Assembly (NCBI GenBank): GCA_947683425.1
Contig: CANTUQ010000004.1
Span: forward strand, 35,603,001 to 35,667,000
Length of the DNA: 64,000 nt
DNA from: Excoecaria cochinchinensis
Taxonomy: Eukaryota > Streptophyta > Magnoliopsida > Malpighiales > Euphorbiaceae
Direction: 5' to 3'
Shown here: piece by piece, positions 48,228 to 59,503 of the stretch
Layout of the letters: each line of letters opens with the position of its first letter
Position numbering within the stretch: the stretch's first letter is position 1
Notes under the pieces: generated by a model
Seen by the model: only the letters and a program-made list of their open reading frames with translations
Told to the model about the DNA's origin: nothing
Database searches by the model: none
Program-made: the position numbers and the translations under genes

Positions 48228-50342
48228 CAAAGTCTCGTATTTGTGCCTTGTAGTTACTTTTGGAGCCATTGGTTCGGTTTTAATTTGAGATAAAGGCAGT
48301 CTGCAGTTCCCCATTTACTACATGAGCAAGGTGCTAAGGGATGCCGAACTTAACTATCCCATTTTGGAGCAGTTGGCTCTATCATTAGTTGTCACAACAA
48401 TCAAACTTCGGCCCTATTTTTAGGCATATACTGTGGTGGTTAGGACAAATTCTAATCTTAGGAAAATGCTTCAGAGCCTGAAAGCATCCGAATGGTTCAC
48501 AGAATGGGCAGCTCGTTTGGGTGAATTAGATGTCTAATACGAGCCACGCTAGTCAATGAAGGCTCAAGTTTTGGCGAATTTTGTAGCTAAGTTGCATGCT
48601 ACAACTCCCGAGCTGGACATCCGTTCTTGGAAGTGATTTGTAGATGGTGCTCCCTCATTGGAAGGAGCTGGTATCGGGGTAGTCCTCATCGGACCAGGAA
48701 GGATAAGAATTAGAGGGATGGCCCATATAGCATTCCCGGCCTCTAACAATGCGGTTGAATATGAGGCTCCCTGTTTTGGATTATAGCTCGCCATTGAAGT
48801 CAAGCCTGATTCCCTGTTAATCTTTTCTAATTCGCAGTTGGTTGTAAGCCAATTGCTTAGTAAGTTCGAGGCTAAGGAGAACACAATGATTCAGTATAAG
48901 GAGCTAGTCACCCTGCTGTTATCCCAGTTAGAGAGAATGACATGTGCATGGTCAATTGAGCAGATACCTCGGGTAAAGAATCAGGGGGCAGATGCCTTAG
49001 CCAAACAAGCCTCCAGCCAAGACAGAATATCCTCGGTGGACATTGTGTGGTCGAGCATAGCGGCACCAACATATGAAACGTACAAAGTTCAGTTGAATGA
49101 GCCGATGGATGGTTGGCGCTTGCCGATATATCAATATCTTAATTCGGGAGTTCTCCTAGATGATAAGGTTAAGACTAGAAGAATAGTTCGGCGGTCAAGA
49201 CCGTATGCCATTCTAAATGACAAGTTATACAGGCGATCATTCTCACATCCCTGGACTTTATGTTTAAGCACCAAAGAGGGCGATTATGTGCTTCAAGAGA
49301 TCCATGAAGGCATTTGTGGCCCACCTGAAGGCACACAAGCAATAGCTCGGAAAGCATTGATACAAGGGTACTATTGGCCCATGATGGAGAAAGATGCCAA
49401 AGAACTTGTGTAGAAGTGTGATAAATGCCAATGGTTCAGCAACATATTGCACCAACGGTCCGCCCCACAAGTGCCCATTCATAGCCCCCGGCCATTTGCT
49501 CAGTGGGGAATTGATATTCCTAACCCTTTCCCATTGGCTACCGGACAGAGAAAGTTTTTAGTAGTGGTGGTGGATCACTTTACAAAATGGGTGGAAGCAG
49601 AGCCCTTGGCTACAATTACTCCTGCAAATATCGCAAAATTCGTGCAGAAAGCTATAGTCACTAGGTTCGGAATCCCGCACACCATCATATCCGCTAACGG
49701 TAAATAGTTTGATTGCATTTCTTTTAAGAGTTATTGTGCAAATTTGAACATTCAAGTATATTTCACCTTGGTATATCATCCCCAATCAAACGGTATGACT
49801 GAGGTCACAAAACTAACTATTTTAGCTGGTTTAAAGAAGAGACTCGATAAGGCGAAGGGTCTTTGGGTCGAAGAACTCAATAATGTTCTCTAGGCATACC
49901 GAACCTCCCCAAGAGCAGCGACCGGCCTCACTCCTGTCTCTTTTACATATGGGACGGAAGCTATCATCCCATGTGAGATCGGCATTTAAAGCATCCGAAC
50001 TTCATCATATGATGCTGAGGAGAATGAGGCTAATCTCTTATATCACTTGGATCGGCTAGAAGAGATTAGAGAGTTTGCCCAGTTACAATCAGTGATATAT
50101 AAGCAGAGGAGGTCATCGTATCATGATCGAAATCTTAAATCTCGGTCTTTTCGGGTTGGATAGCTCGTGCTCAAAAAAGTTATAACAGCTCATACAGCCG
50201 CTGGGGTAGGGAAGCTAAGCCAGAATTGGGAAGGTCCTTATATGGTACACAAAGTCAAAGGTAGTGCTTACAGATTGAAGGCTCTTTCGGGAAAGTTGCT
50301 CTCTCATTCTTGGAACATCTTCAATTTAAAGCGTTATTCTTA
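48228..50342 (+). pseudogene. RNase H and integrase of the outer Tat element (continued)
   Basis: Resumes the pol frame broken at 26911. The first RNase H fragment is at 48233-48530. The second, archaeal-type RNase H (about 48620-49020) has FVDGAP, GAGIGVVLIGP and ADALAKQAS. The integrase zinc region is at about 49270-49425 (EIHEGICG...YYWPMMEKD...CDKC). In the core, WGIDI holds the first Asp, but the expected SDNG is SANG (about 49692), so the second catalytic Asp is lost. YHPQSNG follows, and the tail ends NIFNLKRYS (50341). About ten in-frame stops occur, most of them TAG. Not functional. Confidence 0.9.
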
Positions 50343-50681
50343 GTAAATAGCTCAGCTCGGCAGGTTTGCCACAGCATTCCTTATTTTTTATCTTTTTGTG
50401 TTAAGCTCAATACGACAAGTTTGCCACTAGCATTTATAATTATTGTAAGCCGGGTGCGGCTAAGTTGCTATCTAAGCATAGCTTATTATTAATTAAAAGC
50501 TCACTTCGGCAATACCGCCGTAGACATTCAGTCAATTTTTGGCTTTCCAAGCATATGAAATTATTTATGCAAGCTTATGCAATAACTCAATACGATTACT
50601 AAAGTCAGAATAAATCAATTTCATATATATTGAATACCAATTAGAATTCAAAGTAAAGACAAAATCCGGCAGATTGGCTTT
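50343..50681. other. spacer between integrase and the antisense gene of the outer element
   Basis: AT-rich spacer with short GCTCAGCTCGGCA/AGTTTGCCA-like imperfect repeats (50349-50520). No coding signal was seen. Confidence 0.5.
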
Positions 50682-52504
50682 TTATTCGTCAGGGTAAACT
50701 TCATCCAACCAGGACCAGTCCATGTTCAGATGTCGGTCCTTAACTAACTGAATTAGTTTACCCCCGAATGTAACACATTTATCGGCCGCCATATCTGCTG
50801 CTTGATACTCAAGCATTGAACACCTTTGTTCCAGCTCGACTTTCTCTTTATTGGTAGCCTCCTGCTATTGGCACTCTTTTTCCAAGCTTGACTCAGTAGC
50901 CCGACTCTTCTCTTTCTCTTGGGTCAAGAGAGCTTCGGTTTTTGTAGCACTTTCCTTGGCCTCGGCTACTTCGCCCCCCTAGGCAAGCATTTTCTTCTCG
51001 GCCTCCAGAGCTCACTTCTCTGCTGCCTCCATCTTGGCCTTCGCTTCAACAAGTTGGTATTGGAGCCGGGTCGCCTCCTGGTCTGCCTTATTCCGGAGGG
51101 TGATGAGTTTGTTCATTTTACCAATGGCGGCTTTCGCCAGTATGCTACCCTGAAAGCACAGTTGGTAAGCGAATGCCCCTACCGGACCGAACATACCACA
51201 GAACCAAGTCTTGTAACTTACCTCCACCTTGTGCCTCTTCATGGCATGGCTTAGCTGTTCGACATTAAGCTGTAACAGCTACGAGGTTTCTAAGGGAATG
51301 CACGATATTAGATGGGCAAAGGTGTTAAAATTCGGGTTATCTTTTGACCAAGAATTCCCCTGCCATTGCCAGAACTTGCGCATGCCGTCAGATAGAGTCT
51401 TTAGCTCCTCAGTCCATGGCTGCAATTCGGATGCATGCGCCTGTTCCCAGCTCTCGAAAGGCTGATCAGAGGAGGGAGTTCGATTGTCTGCTGATTAAGG
51501 ATCTACTAGGGGGCTTTGAGCTGGGACGCTTGGGCTTGAGGATACGATGGGGGAGTCCGAATTTGGGGGTGCCATGTGGCCCCCGGATGCAGAAGGGCCT
51601 CCACTAGTTTTTTTCCTCTTCACCCTTATCAGCTCGGTGATGCTAGGATTGGAGCTCTTCTTCATGGCTGCGAAAAAGCACACAATAAGAAATAGATTAG
51701 GACTGAAGGAATAGAAGTAAGGTTTACCCTTTCTTTTGGAGCTCGGCTTTGCAGGTGGTGGAGTCATGCTATATTAGAGCTGCGAGTTTATGTTGACTTT
51801 CTTCTTGGCCAGTTCCCTCCATCGAGCCAGGGCTCATTCCTCTTCCTCACTGAGTAGTAGTGGGTTGTCGTTCCTATTTACAAACTGACCCCAGTGAGTT
51901 CGGAAAGGGAAGTCCATCTCACTTTCTATGATGAAGAACCGGTCTTTCTACATCTTCAGAGGCTTAGGGTTACTGGTAAACACCCCAGACGGGATTAGAC
52001 GTAGTTATGGTCTTCCCCGTTTGCCCTCAGTCCGACGTTGTGGGTAGCTCAAAAGAGCCGGATAGTGAGGTCTATGTCATGTTCGGTAGACCAAATTTGC
52101 AACACTGAGAGGGTACGCTAGGCATTGGGATGCAACTGACCAATCATCATGTCATAGAAATTCAGAAATTTGAGCTCGAAGGCCATCAGGGGAAGACTCA
52201 CTCCGGCTTCAAAGTCTGCTTCATAGATGACTATTGCCTTTCTCCCTTGGAATTTGGCATTGGCCCTTAGTGAAGCGCCGACCGCATGCATCTTATATTC
52301 ATAGGGAATACCAAGCCTTTCTCTTAGCGTGCTCACGTCTGTGGGGGTCAGGGAAGAGCTTATGCTCTCTACCCTGGGAAGCCTCCGCGGTTCTTTTCTC
52401 CCTTCGTGTCTTCGCTAGATGGTGCTAGGAGAATTGGGAGGACTTTGAGTAGTGAGCCCTTCTTCTACCCTTACCCTTTCAGTAGAACTCTCAGAAGAAC
52501 TCAT
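50682..52504 (-). pseudogene. antisense accessory gene of the outer Tat element, decayed
   Basis: The ATG at 52504 starts MSSSESSTERVRVEEG. Between about 52340 and 52070 it reads GIPYEYKMHAVG, IYEADFEAGVSLPLMAFEL and MIGQLHPNA, the pattern of the 'putative gypsy-type transposon' domain (PF04195-like) found in Tat-lineage antisense ORFs. A Lys/Ser/Pro-rich middle follows (51767-51495), then a coiled coil (51130-50720; DQEATRLQYQLVEAKAKMEA) and an acidic end (WLDEVYPDE, stop at 50682). Several stops and frame changes make it non-functional. A small intron could lie between the middle and the coiled coil, but I could not fix it. It runs opposite to pol, as does the unrelated-looking gene in the inner element. 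Confidence 0.75.
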
Positions 52505-53054
52505 GTTAGTAGGAGATGAAAGAAAAGGGTACAAATCTGGAAATCTCAGGGAAATGGCTTCAAAGCAAATCTGGATGAAGCTAGATCAAAAAATGCCTGA
52601 AGATGATCGCTCATGGGAACAACAAAATATGAGAAAGTATAGATTTAAAAAGCAAATCTGGAAGGGGGAAGAAGAAAAGAAAAAACCAGAAAAGATGAAC
52701 ATCAAAATTGGGAGTCGAAAGCATGAAAGAGAAGTGCAATCCCTAAATCGGAATAACATTTATAGGCAAGGCAGGCCAATGATTAGAAGACAGGTGGCAA
52801 ATGCTGAAGCGCTGTGTCAGAGGTCATTAAGGCAAGCGAGGGTATCAAACCACCATAATGAAGTCGTCTATACGTCCTGTTCGTCATTTAGCATGAAGCG
52901 AGGCGCTGTCATTTTCGTCTTTCATGCTTCACGTGCCTGACAGCTGGCGTTATCCTTTCCGTCTTTCATGCTTTGCGCACCTGACAGTTACCTTTTTGAA
53001 TTTTTGATTGGCCACCTAAATGACTTGAATGACGTGTACTTAGGGAGGGACTTG
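52505..53054 (+). other. 3' untranslated region and polypurine tract of the outer element
   Basis: A spurious open frame overlaps here (52452-52940). At 52900-52990, ATGAAGCGAGGCGCTGTC / CTTTCATGCTTCACGTG-type repeats occur twice. AGGGAGGGACTTG (53042-53054) immediately precedes the 3' LTR and serves as polypurine tract. Confidence 0.6.
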
Positions 53055-53637
53055 TGATAGCCGAGCAACCATCTAATGAGTTCGGTTATCGCCTTGCTTT
53101 TGAGTCCGGTTGCCGAGGTGTCCGAAAATCTCTCAACATCGTCTCAAAAAATGTTGATAGCTCAGCTCGTACTAAATTTATCTGATAACTGGACACTTAC
53201 TGTAGCTCAGTAAAAGGGCTATTCAAGAAATCCTCCACGTCAATAGCTCGGTTTACTGGGAACAGTTCAGCAGTGTGAGATAGCTTGGCTCCCGCCATAA
53301 AAGTAGCCATTATTCAATAAAGTCTCATCATAAAGACAACCTTTACACAATAGAAGCTCGTCATGAAGTCAGCCGTTATACAATAAAGGCTCGTCATGAA
53401 GGCAGCCGTTGCCCAATAAAGTCTCATCATAAAGGCAGCCGTTATGAATCAAGAGAAAGGCTATAAGAAGAAAAAGAAAGGTACGTTTCTGGGTGATACA
53501 TATTTTTTCTATGACTAATTCATCTTACCCAAATTACTAACTTGATCGTAGGAGTATCCCTTGTCAGAAACCAGTCGGTTTGCTTGTGTTCACAGGTGAC
53601 TTAGTCAAGGAGATGCTCTACAAGATATCCTTTGTCA
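53055..53637 (+). repeat. 3' LTR of the outer Tat element
   Basis: 583 bp, the same length as 23087-23669, with scattered substitutions. It includes the 33-bp tandem units at 53315-53446. Confidence 0.85.
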
Positions 53638-54087
53638 TTAATATTTATTCTGAAATTAGTGTCTATCGTCTCTACCACACTTGTCCACTGTGTGAATGTT
53701 AACCTAATTTTTTTTTTGTGGTCTTTCATTTTCATATTGTTTGGTCCAACCGTTGTATGAATTCAGCCACCCTAAAAAGAAAATTATGCAGCAATGAATA
53801 TTTGTTTTTTTTAAATGCTCATAATGCGTATTGTAATGGCCATTTCAATTTTACAGGTCATTATTTGTTCAATGATAGATTAATAGTAAAATTTAGCCAA
53901 TGTGTCAGTAAAATATAGTATTTTTAGCAGTTGCAGGAACTCATTTAAACATCTTTCTTTCAGATGTCTTCCTAGAGCTAAAAATTACACCCACCAACCC
54001 AATTTGCATGGATATATAATGGTCAGACTCTGAATTCAGTTGCCATCATTACAATTAAACATGCCAAAAATAGAAGAAAATAAATTG

Positions 54088-54090
<3 letters not shown>
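53638..54090. other. AT-rich DNA, nothing recognised
   Basis: This should be the continuation of the DNA left of 23087. No coding or repeat motif was placed. Confidence 0.4.

Positions 54091-54166
<76 letters not shown>
54091..54166. repeat. (TA)38 microsatellite
   Basis: Uninterrupted TA dinucleotide run of 76 bp. Confidence 0.98.
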
Positions 54167-54167
<1 letters not shown>

Positions 54168-54734
54168 CATGTTACTGTTGGCAAAAGCGTTAAAACTGTT
54201 AGCACTTTGAATAAGGTATCTAACTCTGAAGGAGACCAATAGCAAACTCAAAATATAGAGTTAAACAAACTCTATTGGCAAAGAGGTCAACCTCTTACCA
54301 TTACCTCACATCAGACATAGGTATAAAAAATAGACCGAATATCTTGTCTCAGTCTAGGTGTAACGCTATTACTATTTATGAATGGAACAATGTCCTTTGT
54401 CTTCTTCAACATATAACTATGGCTTCAAACGCTTACAAAATCCAAACCAATACACTTGATAAAGCCATAACTGAACTCCTTATAGCAGTATTCTCAGAAT
54501 AACTAAAAAGTTGGTAGAATTATTATCTCGCCCCTTAACAACAACTAGAAATATTAGATATTATTCAAACCATAGAGGATAGAACACCCATTCTCGACAA
54601 AATTGGAAACCCAATACCAGATGCTGTAGCAACTCTAATTCACACGATCAGTTTGCACTTCACAGGTGACCCTTCCCATTTCAAAGATAAAAATGCAGAA
54701 CTCCTTTCTAATCTTTCACTACAAAAAAAAAAAT

Positions 54735-55075
54735 AAAATTAGCAACGAAAAATTTCTTCTCTATCAATGCATATTTAGTCGCTAATTAAAATTAGCTATT
54801 GGATGACTAACAGTTGCTATTTCGACCGTCGCAAGCATATTTGCGACGAAAATTAATTTTCGTTGCTAAAAGAAAATTAACCGTCACTAATTAACCCCTA
54901 AAAATGGTCGCCAATAATATAAAATGTAACTTGCGACGGAATTTTTAGTCGCTAAATTAGTCGCAAATGAAAATTATCTATTTGCGACGAACTATTCCGT
55001 CGCTAAATTAGTCGTGAAAGAAAATGATCATATCATACAGAATTAGCGACGGCTTTGTGTTGTCGCTAATTGGTG
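54735..55075. repeat. CACTA left subterminal repeats
   Basis: Repeated TTAGTCGCTAA, TTGCGACGAA and TTAGCGACGG motifs in both orientations, the usual transposase-binding subterminal structure. Mirrored at 57715-58090. Confidence 0.85.
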
Positions 55076-55279
55076 GCAAAAAATTTTAAAATTGATTTTT
55101 TTTAATTTATCTAAACATCAATAAACAATAAATAATAAATTGATTCATTATTTACATAATATTGAACAATGAACATACATATGTATATAAATGCAAATTA
55201 TAATATAATTTAAGAATTTATAATATAAAAGTAATATCGTTACATATAGTATATAAAATTAATTTTTTTCCATTGATTG

Positions 55280-55949
55280 GCAACATTAGTTATGTATTTG
55301 TTTGCAACATCAATCAGATACAAGGATGCTTCTCTGCTTGTGTTCAAGGTTGCCTTTGCAGTTTTTGTGTCCATACAAGGAAGCAACTCAAGACTAAGTG
55401 CTGCATTAGCATTTGGGTCTTCAAGCCACTCATCAATTGCAACACATGTATCTGCCACTGAGCTGAATTAGACGTTCAAAGATGATTATTTTATAATACT
55501 GAAAGAAAGAAGAAGAAAGCCCTAATAAAACTAATACAACTTACTTGTGAAAAACTAGAAATATTCCACATAAAATAAATGCCATTGTGACAAGGATCCA
55601 CCCGATGATTACCAATCTGCAATTATTTCCATTCAAATATTAAGCATAGTGAAAAATAATTTAATCATATGATTAAAAGTAGGAACTAATTATACAAATT
55701 AGATGGTAATTAATGGCTTCATCATATATACTCACATGAAAAAGCAGAAACTTAGGTCCATGATACAAAATACTGAAACCAATCATCATACAGAAATGGC
55801 CAGGAAAAAGAAAAACTATTAGTAGTTATATAATTTGAATTAAAATAGTCAAAAACTTAACTATACATTGAAAGGAAAGGACAATCTTACTGAAACCAAG
55901 AACTACCAAGATGAGCATCACTGCTGCAACTATGCTAAGAGCTAGATTC
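55280..55949 (-). pseudogene. captured exons of a plant multi-pass membrane protein
   Basis: Exon-like blocks on the minus strand have consensus splice sites. Block 55949-55891 reads NLALSIVAAVMLILVVLGF with donor GTAAGA. A decayed block lies at about 55780-55745. Block 55616-55545 (72 bp, acceptor GCAG, donor GTAAGT) reads LVIIGWILVTMAFILCGI. Block 55462-55280 (acceptor TTCAG) reads ADTCVAIDEWLEDP and then LPCMDTKTAKATL. The order and the Cys pattern (TCVAxDEW...LPCxD) match a plant transmembrane protein family exemplified in my memory by Arabidopsis At2g12400. Introns are retained, so capture was from genomic DNA. The last block has no donor. This is a fragment, not a working gene. Confidence 0.6.
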
Positions 55950-56454
55950 CTTCATAGAGGAAAAAAATACATTAAAAAATGTCAATAAATTGATGAAAAG
56001 TTTTGATTTTTTCTCAATGAAATGAAACATAATTGACAATAATTTGGTAAAAAGTTAATTTAGAAGGCCAACTAGCAGTAGTAATAAGAAAGAATAAGTG
56101 GAGCTTACGCAGGGCTTAAAACTGTATGAATGTTTTTGGCAGTTGCGAGGGATTGGATTTGAGGAATATTATGTAATGGTTTGGTTTTTGAGAGAATGGG
56201 AGGAAAATAAAATGAAGTATGCATGAAGGATTTGCACGATTTAATATGTAAACCACTCAACGAATGCACGTAAACTATCAATCTATCACTATTAACTACC
56301 ACTTACTTTCCATTTTTACTTCTTGGAGACCAATACATAAAATCCATGTGCTTGTTGGTTTATTAGCTCCAATATGAATAAAGTCCCTTTTATATTTTTT
56401 AATTTTCTGTTTATTCTCAGTTCTTCCATTAACATATAAACCAAGAATAAGTAC

Positions 56455-57171
56455 CTGAAGCTCTGCTTCAAGCTCTTCCCGTTCATGTCCAGTAGCAATA
56501 GGCATTACATCCTCAAATTTCTTCCTCAAAGCAGCATCCACTAAAACACAAAAAGAATTCCACATTATTTACTCATCAAATATATATACTAGTACTTGAG
56601 CTGACACCCATAGACAAACTAATTATATGCTAAATGTATTTTTCACCATAAGTTAAATCCAATTCATCAATATCAGACATAAACACAATCTAAGAAAAGT
56701 CTGCTTTTAGAAATGGCATAGATATGTATTTTCCTATCCATGCTTATAATTGATCGTTTTCTTCTCAATTTGAGTTTGGTGAAGCATTAACAGCTATAAA
56801 ACTATAACACCTATGATCACCTCTTCTCTTAAAATACCTAAATAAATGTAACTTTCAGTAAAAAAAATGAAGAAAAAAAATACATTTAAAAATTACAAGC
56901 ATGTACATATTCATTATCCATCGTAAAAAAAATGCAAAATAAAATCAATTTTCTAGAACCATAGATTATGCAGACAAATTTTATTGTCTCTAGGTGAGAT
57001 CTGTAGAGATTGAGAGAAGAACCTGATTCACTGAAAAAGCGATTGAAAAGAGAAATGGAAGGCGGAGGGGAAATACATGCCTGCTTGGGAGAAGCGAATC
57101 GGGCGGCGATGGAAGCCGATTGGCATAAAGCTAGGGTTCTGAGCTGTGAAGAGAGTGCTCTTCTCCATATC
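56455..57171 (-). pseudogene. captured first two exons of cytochrome c oxidase subunit 5b
   Basis: Exon 1 (about 57171-57081) reads WRRALSSQLRTLALCQSA and IAARFASPKQ, a mitochondrial presequence. The codon before the first Trp is ATA where COX5b has its ATG start, so the original start is lost. An ATG two bases on (57168) is out of that frame. The exon ends CAG|GCATGT, a GC or mutated GT donor. Exon 2 (56540-56455) has acceptor TTTTAG and donor GTACTT and reads KKFEDVMPIATGHEREELEA, the highly conserved segment of plant COX5b, a nuclear-encoded subunit of mitochondrial complex IV. Zinc-binding exons further 3' are absent. The strand is the same as the membrane-protein exons downstream (55949-55280), so a chimeric transcript is possible. 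Confidence 0.85.
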
Positions 57172-57714
57172 TTGGATGTTTAGCTGGTTTTGACCCTTTG
57201 TGTTCTCTTTTCATCACAAGTCATGCCCTGTTTGCATTACGGATTTAAGTCTCTTCTAGCTTCTGATTCTATGTGGCGGAGAATTAATTATTTCAATGGA
57301 GGTGGAGAAAATGAGTAGAAATGCCAAAATGGAACAGCTGACTAGGTTTCAGTGCTAGGAATTACAACATAAGGAGCAGGGAAGAACGCACCTTGAGGAT
57401 GAAGAGAATGCACCTTAAAGAAGCAAAAGAGATGACTCAAGGAGAGATATATAGGGCTGAAGTTTCGATCGACAGAGAACGCAAAGAGGGCGAGTGAGCG
57501 AGATGACGATAGAGAGGTGGCCTCGACAAAGAGAGAGAGAGAGATAACGGTAGCCAGGAACCGGAGATACAGGGAATAGAGATAGGAGAAGAGATGTGCC
57601 TTCGATAGAGAGTCACAGAGTGGGGGGTCAAGTTGGGGGAAAATTTTTGATTTAGGGATTTCAATTCATTTATGGTTTATGAACTAATTTAAATTTTTTT
57701 ATAAAAATAGGGAC

Positions 57715-58090
57715 AACTCTATTTGGTCACTAAATTAGTCGCTAATAAAGAAATAGAAATTTGTTTACACATTTAGCGACTACTTTTTCTGTCACAATTT
57801 AGTCGCTAACTTTGGACATCCATTAGCGACTAAAATTCAGTCAAAATATAATTTTCCAAAATACATAAATAAAATAAATTTAGCGACAACCAAATTAGTC
57901 GCTAAAAATGGCACCATGAATTCCCGCCAAATAATAGCGATGGTTTATTAATTTTCATTGCTATTTAGTCGCTAATCTCATCCCTTGATCATTTGAAGAG
58001 ATATTCGTGACTAATTAAATGATCCATCGCTAATTGATCACTACTTAGCGACTAAATTTCTTCAATCGATAATTTTGGTCGCTAATATAT
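57715..58090. repeat. CACTA right subterminal repeats
   Basis: Copies of TTAGTCGCTAA / TTAGCGACTAA every 20-50 bp, complementary in arrangement to the left end. Confidence 0.85.
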
Positions 58091-59503
58091 GCTTTTTTTG
58101 TAGTGTTTGTTGCAAAAAAATCTATGATTCTCAAAATTATAAAAACACTTTCTTTACTAGAGTAATGCCTAGAGAAGATTCCAACCAACCATTTTGGAAA
58201 GAAAAATTCGTAGCAGGTCTTTCTACCCTTTTAAGATAAAGAGTCCATAAAATAATCCAGGAAGCTTTTGAAATTAATCAAATTCCTTTTAATCAATTAA
58301 CCTATGGTTAATTGGTTATCTTTACACAAAAATAAAGTTCAAAAATATATCAAGATTTAAAACTGCAAAAACATTTGAAATGGGAAATGAAGAAAACTAT
58401 ACAAGAACTATGATCTTTTTACAAAAAATTTGAAATCTCTACAGGTGATCCACCAAAAGATTGTGGAGGTTCATGTTCAAAATCCTACAAAAAGTCTTAA
58501 CAAAAATTTCTTTCAAAACCTAATAAGGAAGAATTTTACAAGAAGTTCAGACCTCAAAAAACTTACAAAAAACAAAGAACTTTCAAAAAACCTTTCAAAC
58601 TGCAAAACACAAAACAAGTCACTTGCTAATGGCAAGCCTGGTCATATTCCAAAGTATTGGAGATTTAACAAAAAACTTTATGAATTGCAAGTTAAGGAAG
58701 AAATAATTCAAAATATTGAAGCACTCCTCCTTGAAACTTCTGAAAATGATACAAAAACTGAATCATTAGAAAATTATTAACCTTTACAATTCGATGAATT
58801 GGTAGCCTTTGATTATTTTAATGAGTTGAAAACCAGTTCAAACTCTGTAAATGTCTTAAAAAAAGATCAAAAATTAATCCTTGATGTTATCATACGTGTG
58901 AAAGATTCTAAACTCCAAAAGGATATCATAAAAAAACTTTTGAAATCCTTTGAACCAAAATAATCTAAAGCTTCCACATCTTCATCTTTGCTTCCTGATA
59001 ATACCTATGATTTAACAAAAATTTTAAGAGCAAAGGAAAAAACAAAACCATCTGTGATTATTCAATCACTTTAAGAAGAAATTAAATTGTCAAGCAAGAG
59101 TTAAAAACTCTTAAAGAAAAATAGGAAACTAACTCAAAACTTCTTCAAACTATTCTTTCACAAATTCCATAGTTAGGGAAAGGAAGAAAAGGAAGAACAA
59201 AACAAAATTGAAAACCTATAAAAAATTATAGATGATTTCTTATTTGTTCTAAGAGTTGTTATTTCAAGAAAATATCTGATCAAAATCACTCTTTTTTTTT
59301 CAGAAGATTTTAAGCTCGACACCGTCGCTCTTTTTGATATTGGTACATATTTAAACTGTTTGAAAGACTGTTGTCACAACTAACAACTCTGGCATGCACA
59401 TTAAAAGAAAAACTGAAGCTTTTATAAAAAAAAATGGAAGCATTTCAATCAAAACTCCTTTAGTTTTGCTATATAACATAAATCATAATGTCATTTTGGA
59501 AAC

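Larger units (their letters stand above)
23087..53637 (+). mobile_element. decayed Tat-lineage LTR retrotransposon with a nested element
   Basis: Two 583-bp LTRs (23087-23669 and 53055-53637) begin TGATAGCC and end TATCA or TGTCA. Between them lie gag, protease, reverse transcriptase, RNase H, a second RNase H and integrase on the plus strand, then an antisense gene, then a polypurine tract. Removing the 21.3-kb insertion at 26912-48227 gives an original size of about 9.2 kb. The double RNase H and the antisense downstream gene place it in the Tat lineage. The flanks (TTAATATATT and TTAATATTTA) are similar, but I cannot define a clean 5-bp duplication. Confidence 0.85.
54717..58105. mobile_element. 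CACTA-type DNA transposon carrying host exons (Pack-CACTA)
   Basis: Begins CACTACAAAAAAA, ends TTTTTTTGTAGTG, and is flanked by TTT on both sides (54714-54716 and 58106-58108). Both ends carry many copies of a subterminal motif, TTAGTCGCTAA or its complement (54735-55075 and 57715-58090). The 3,389-bp element has no transposase. Its interior holds, on the minus strand, exons of cytochrome c oxidase subunit 5b and of a membrane protein. Removing the element and one TTT rejoins the surrounding relic. Confidence 0.92.
54275..59500 (+). pseudogene. endogenous pararetrovirus-like capsid/protease relic, split by a CACTA element
   Basis: The left part (54275-54716) and right part (58109-59500) are collinear pieces of one polyprotein-type coding region, with several frameshifts and stops. 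The resemblance is to the capsid-to-protease segment of plant caulimovirid-type endogenous sequences: an N-terminal capsid-like helical region, a Lys-rich stretch (58480-58610), a degenerate nucleic-acid-binding knuckle near 58620-58670 and a protease-like segment near 59310-59520. In the knuckle, GKPGHIPKYW keeps Gly and His, but the expected cysteines are replaced, so the zinc site is destroyed. In the protease, DIG stands where DTG is expected. No reverse transcriptase is present; the relic ends against the Tekay-like element near 59510. A copia-like gag is an alternative. Confidence 0.5.

Noticed and set aside
52452..52940. 162-codon plus-strand frame in the 3' region of the outer element
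   Set aside because: Overlaps the start of the antisense gene and untranslated DNA. Lys/Glu-rich composition follows purine bias, with no family resemblance.
54023..54205. Tyr/Ile repeat open frame
   Set aside because: Translation of the (TA)38 microsatellite only.
57437..57664. Ser/Leu-rich minus-strand frame inside the CACTA element
   Set aside because: Arises from GAGAGAGA-type simple sequence (about 57527-57545); no homology was recognised.
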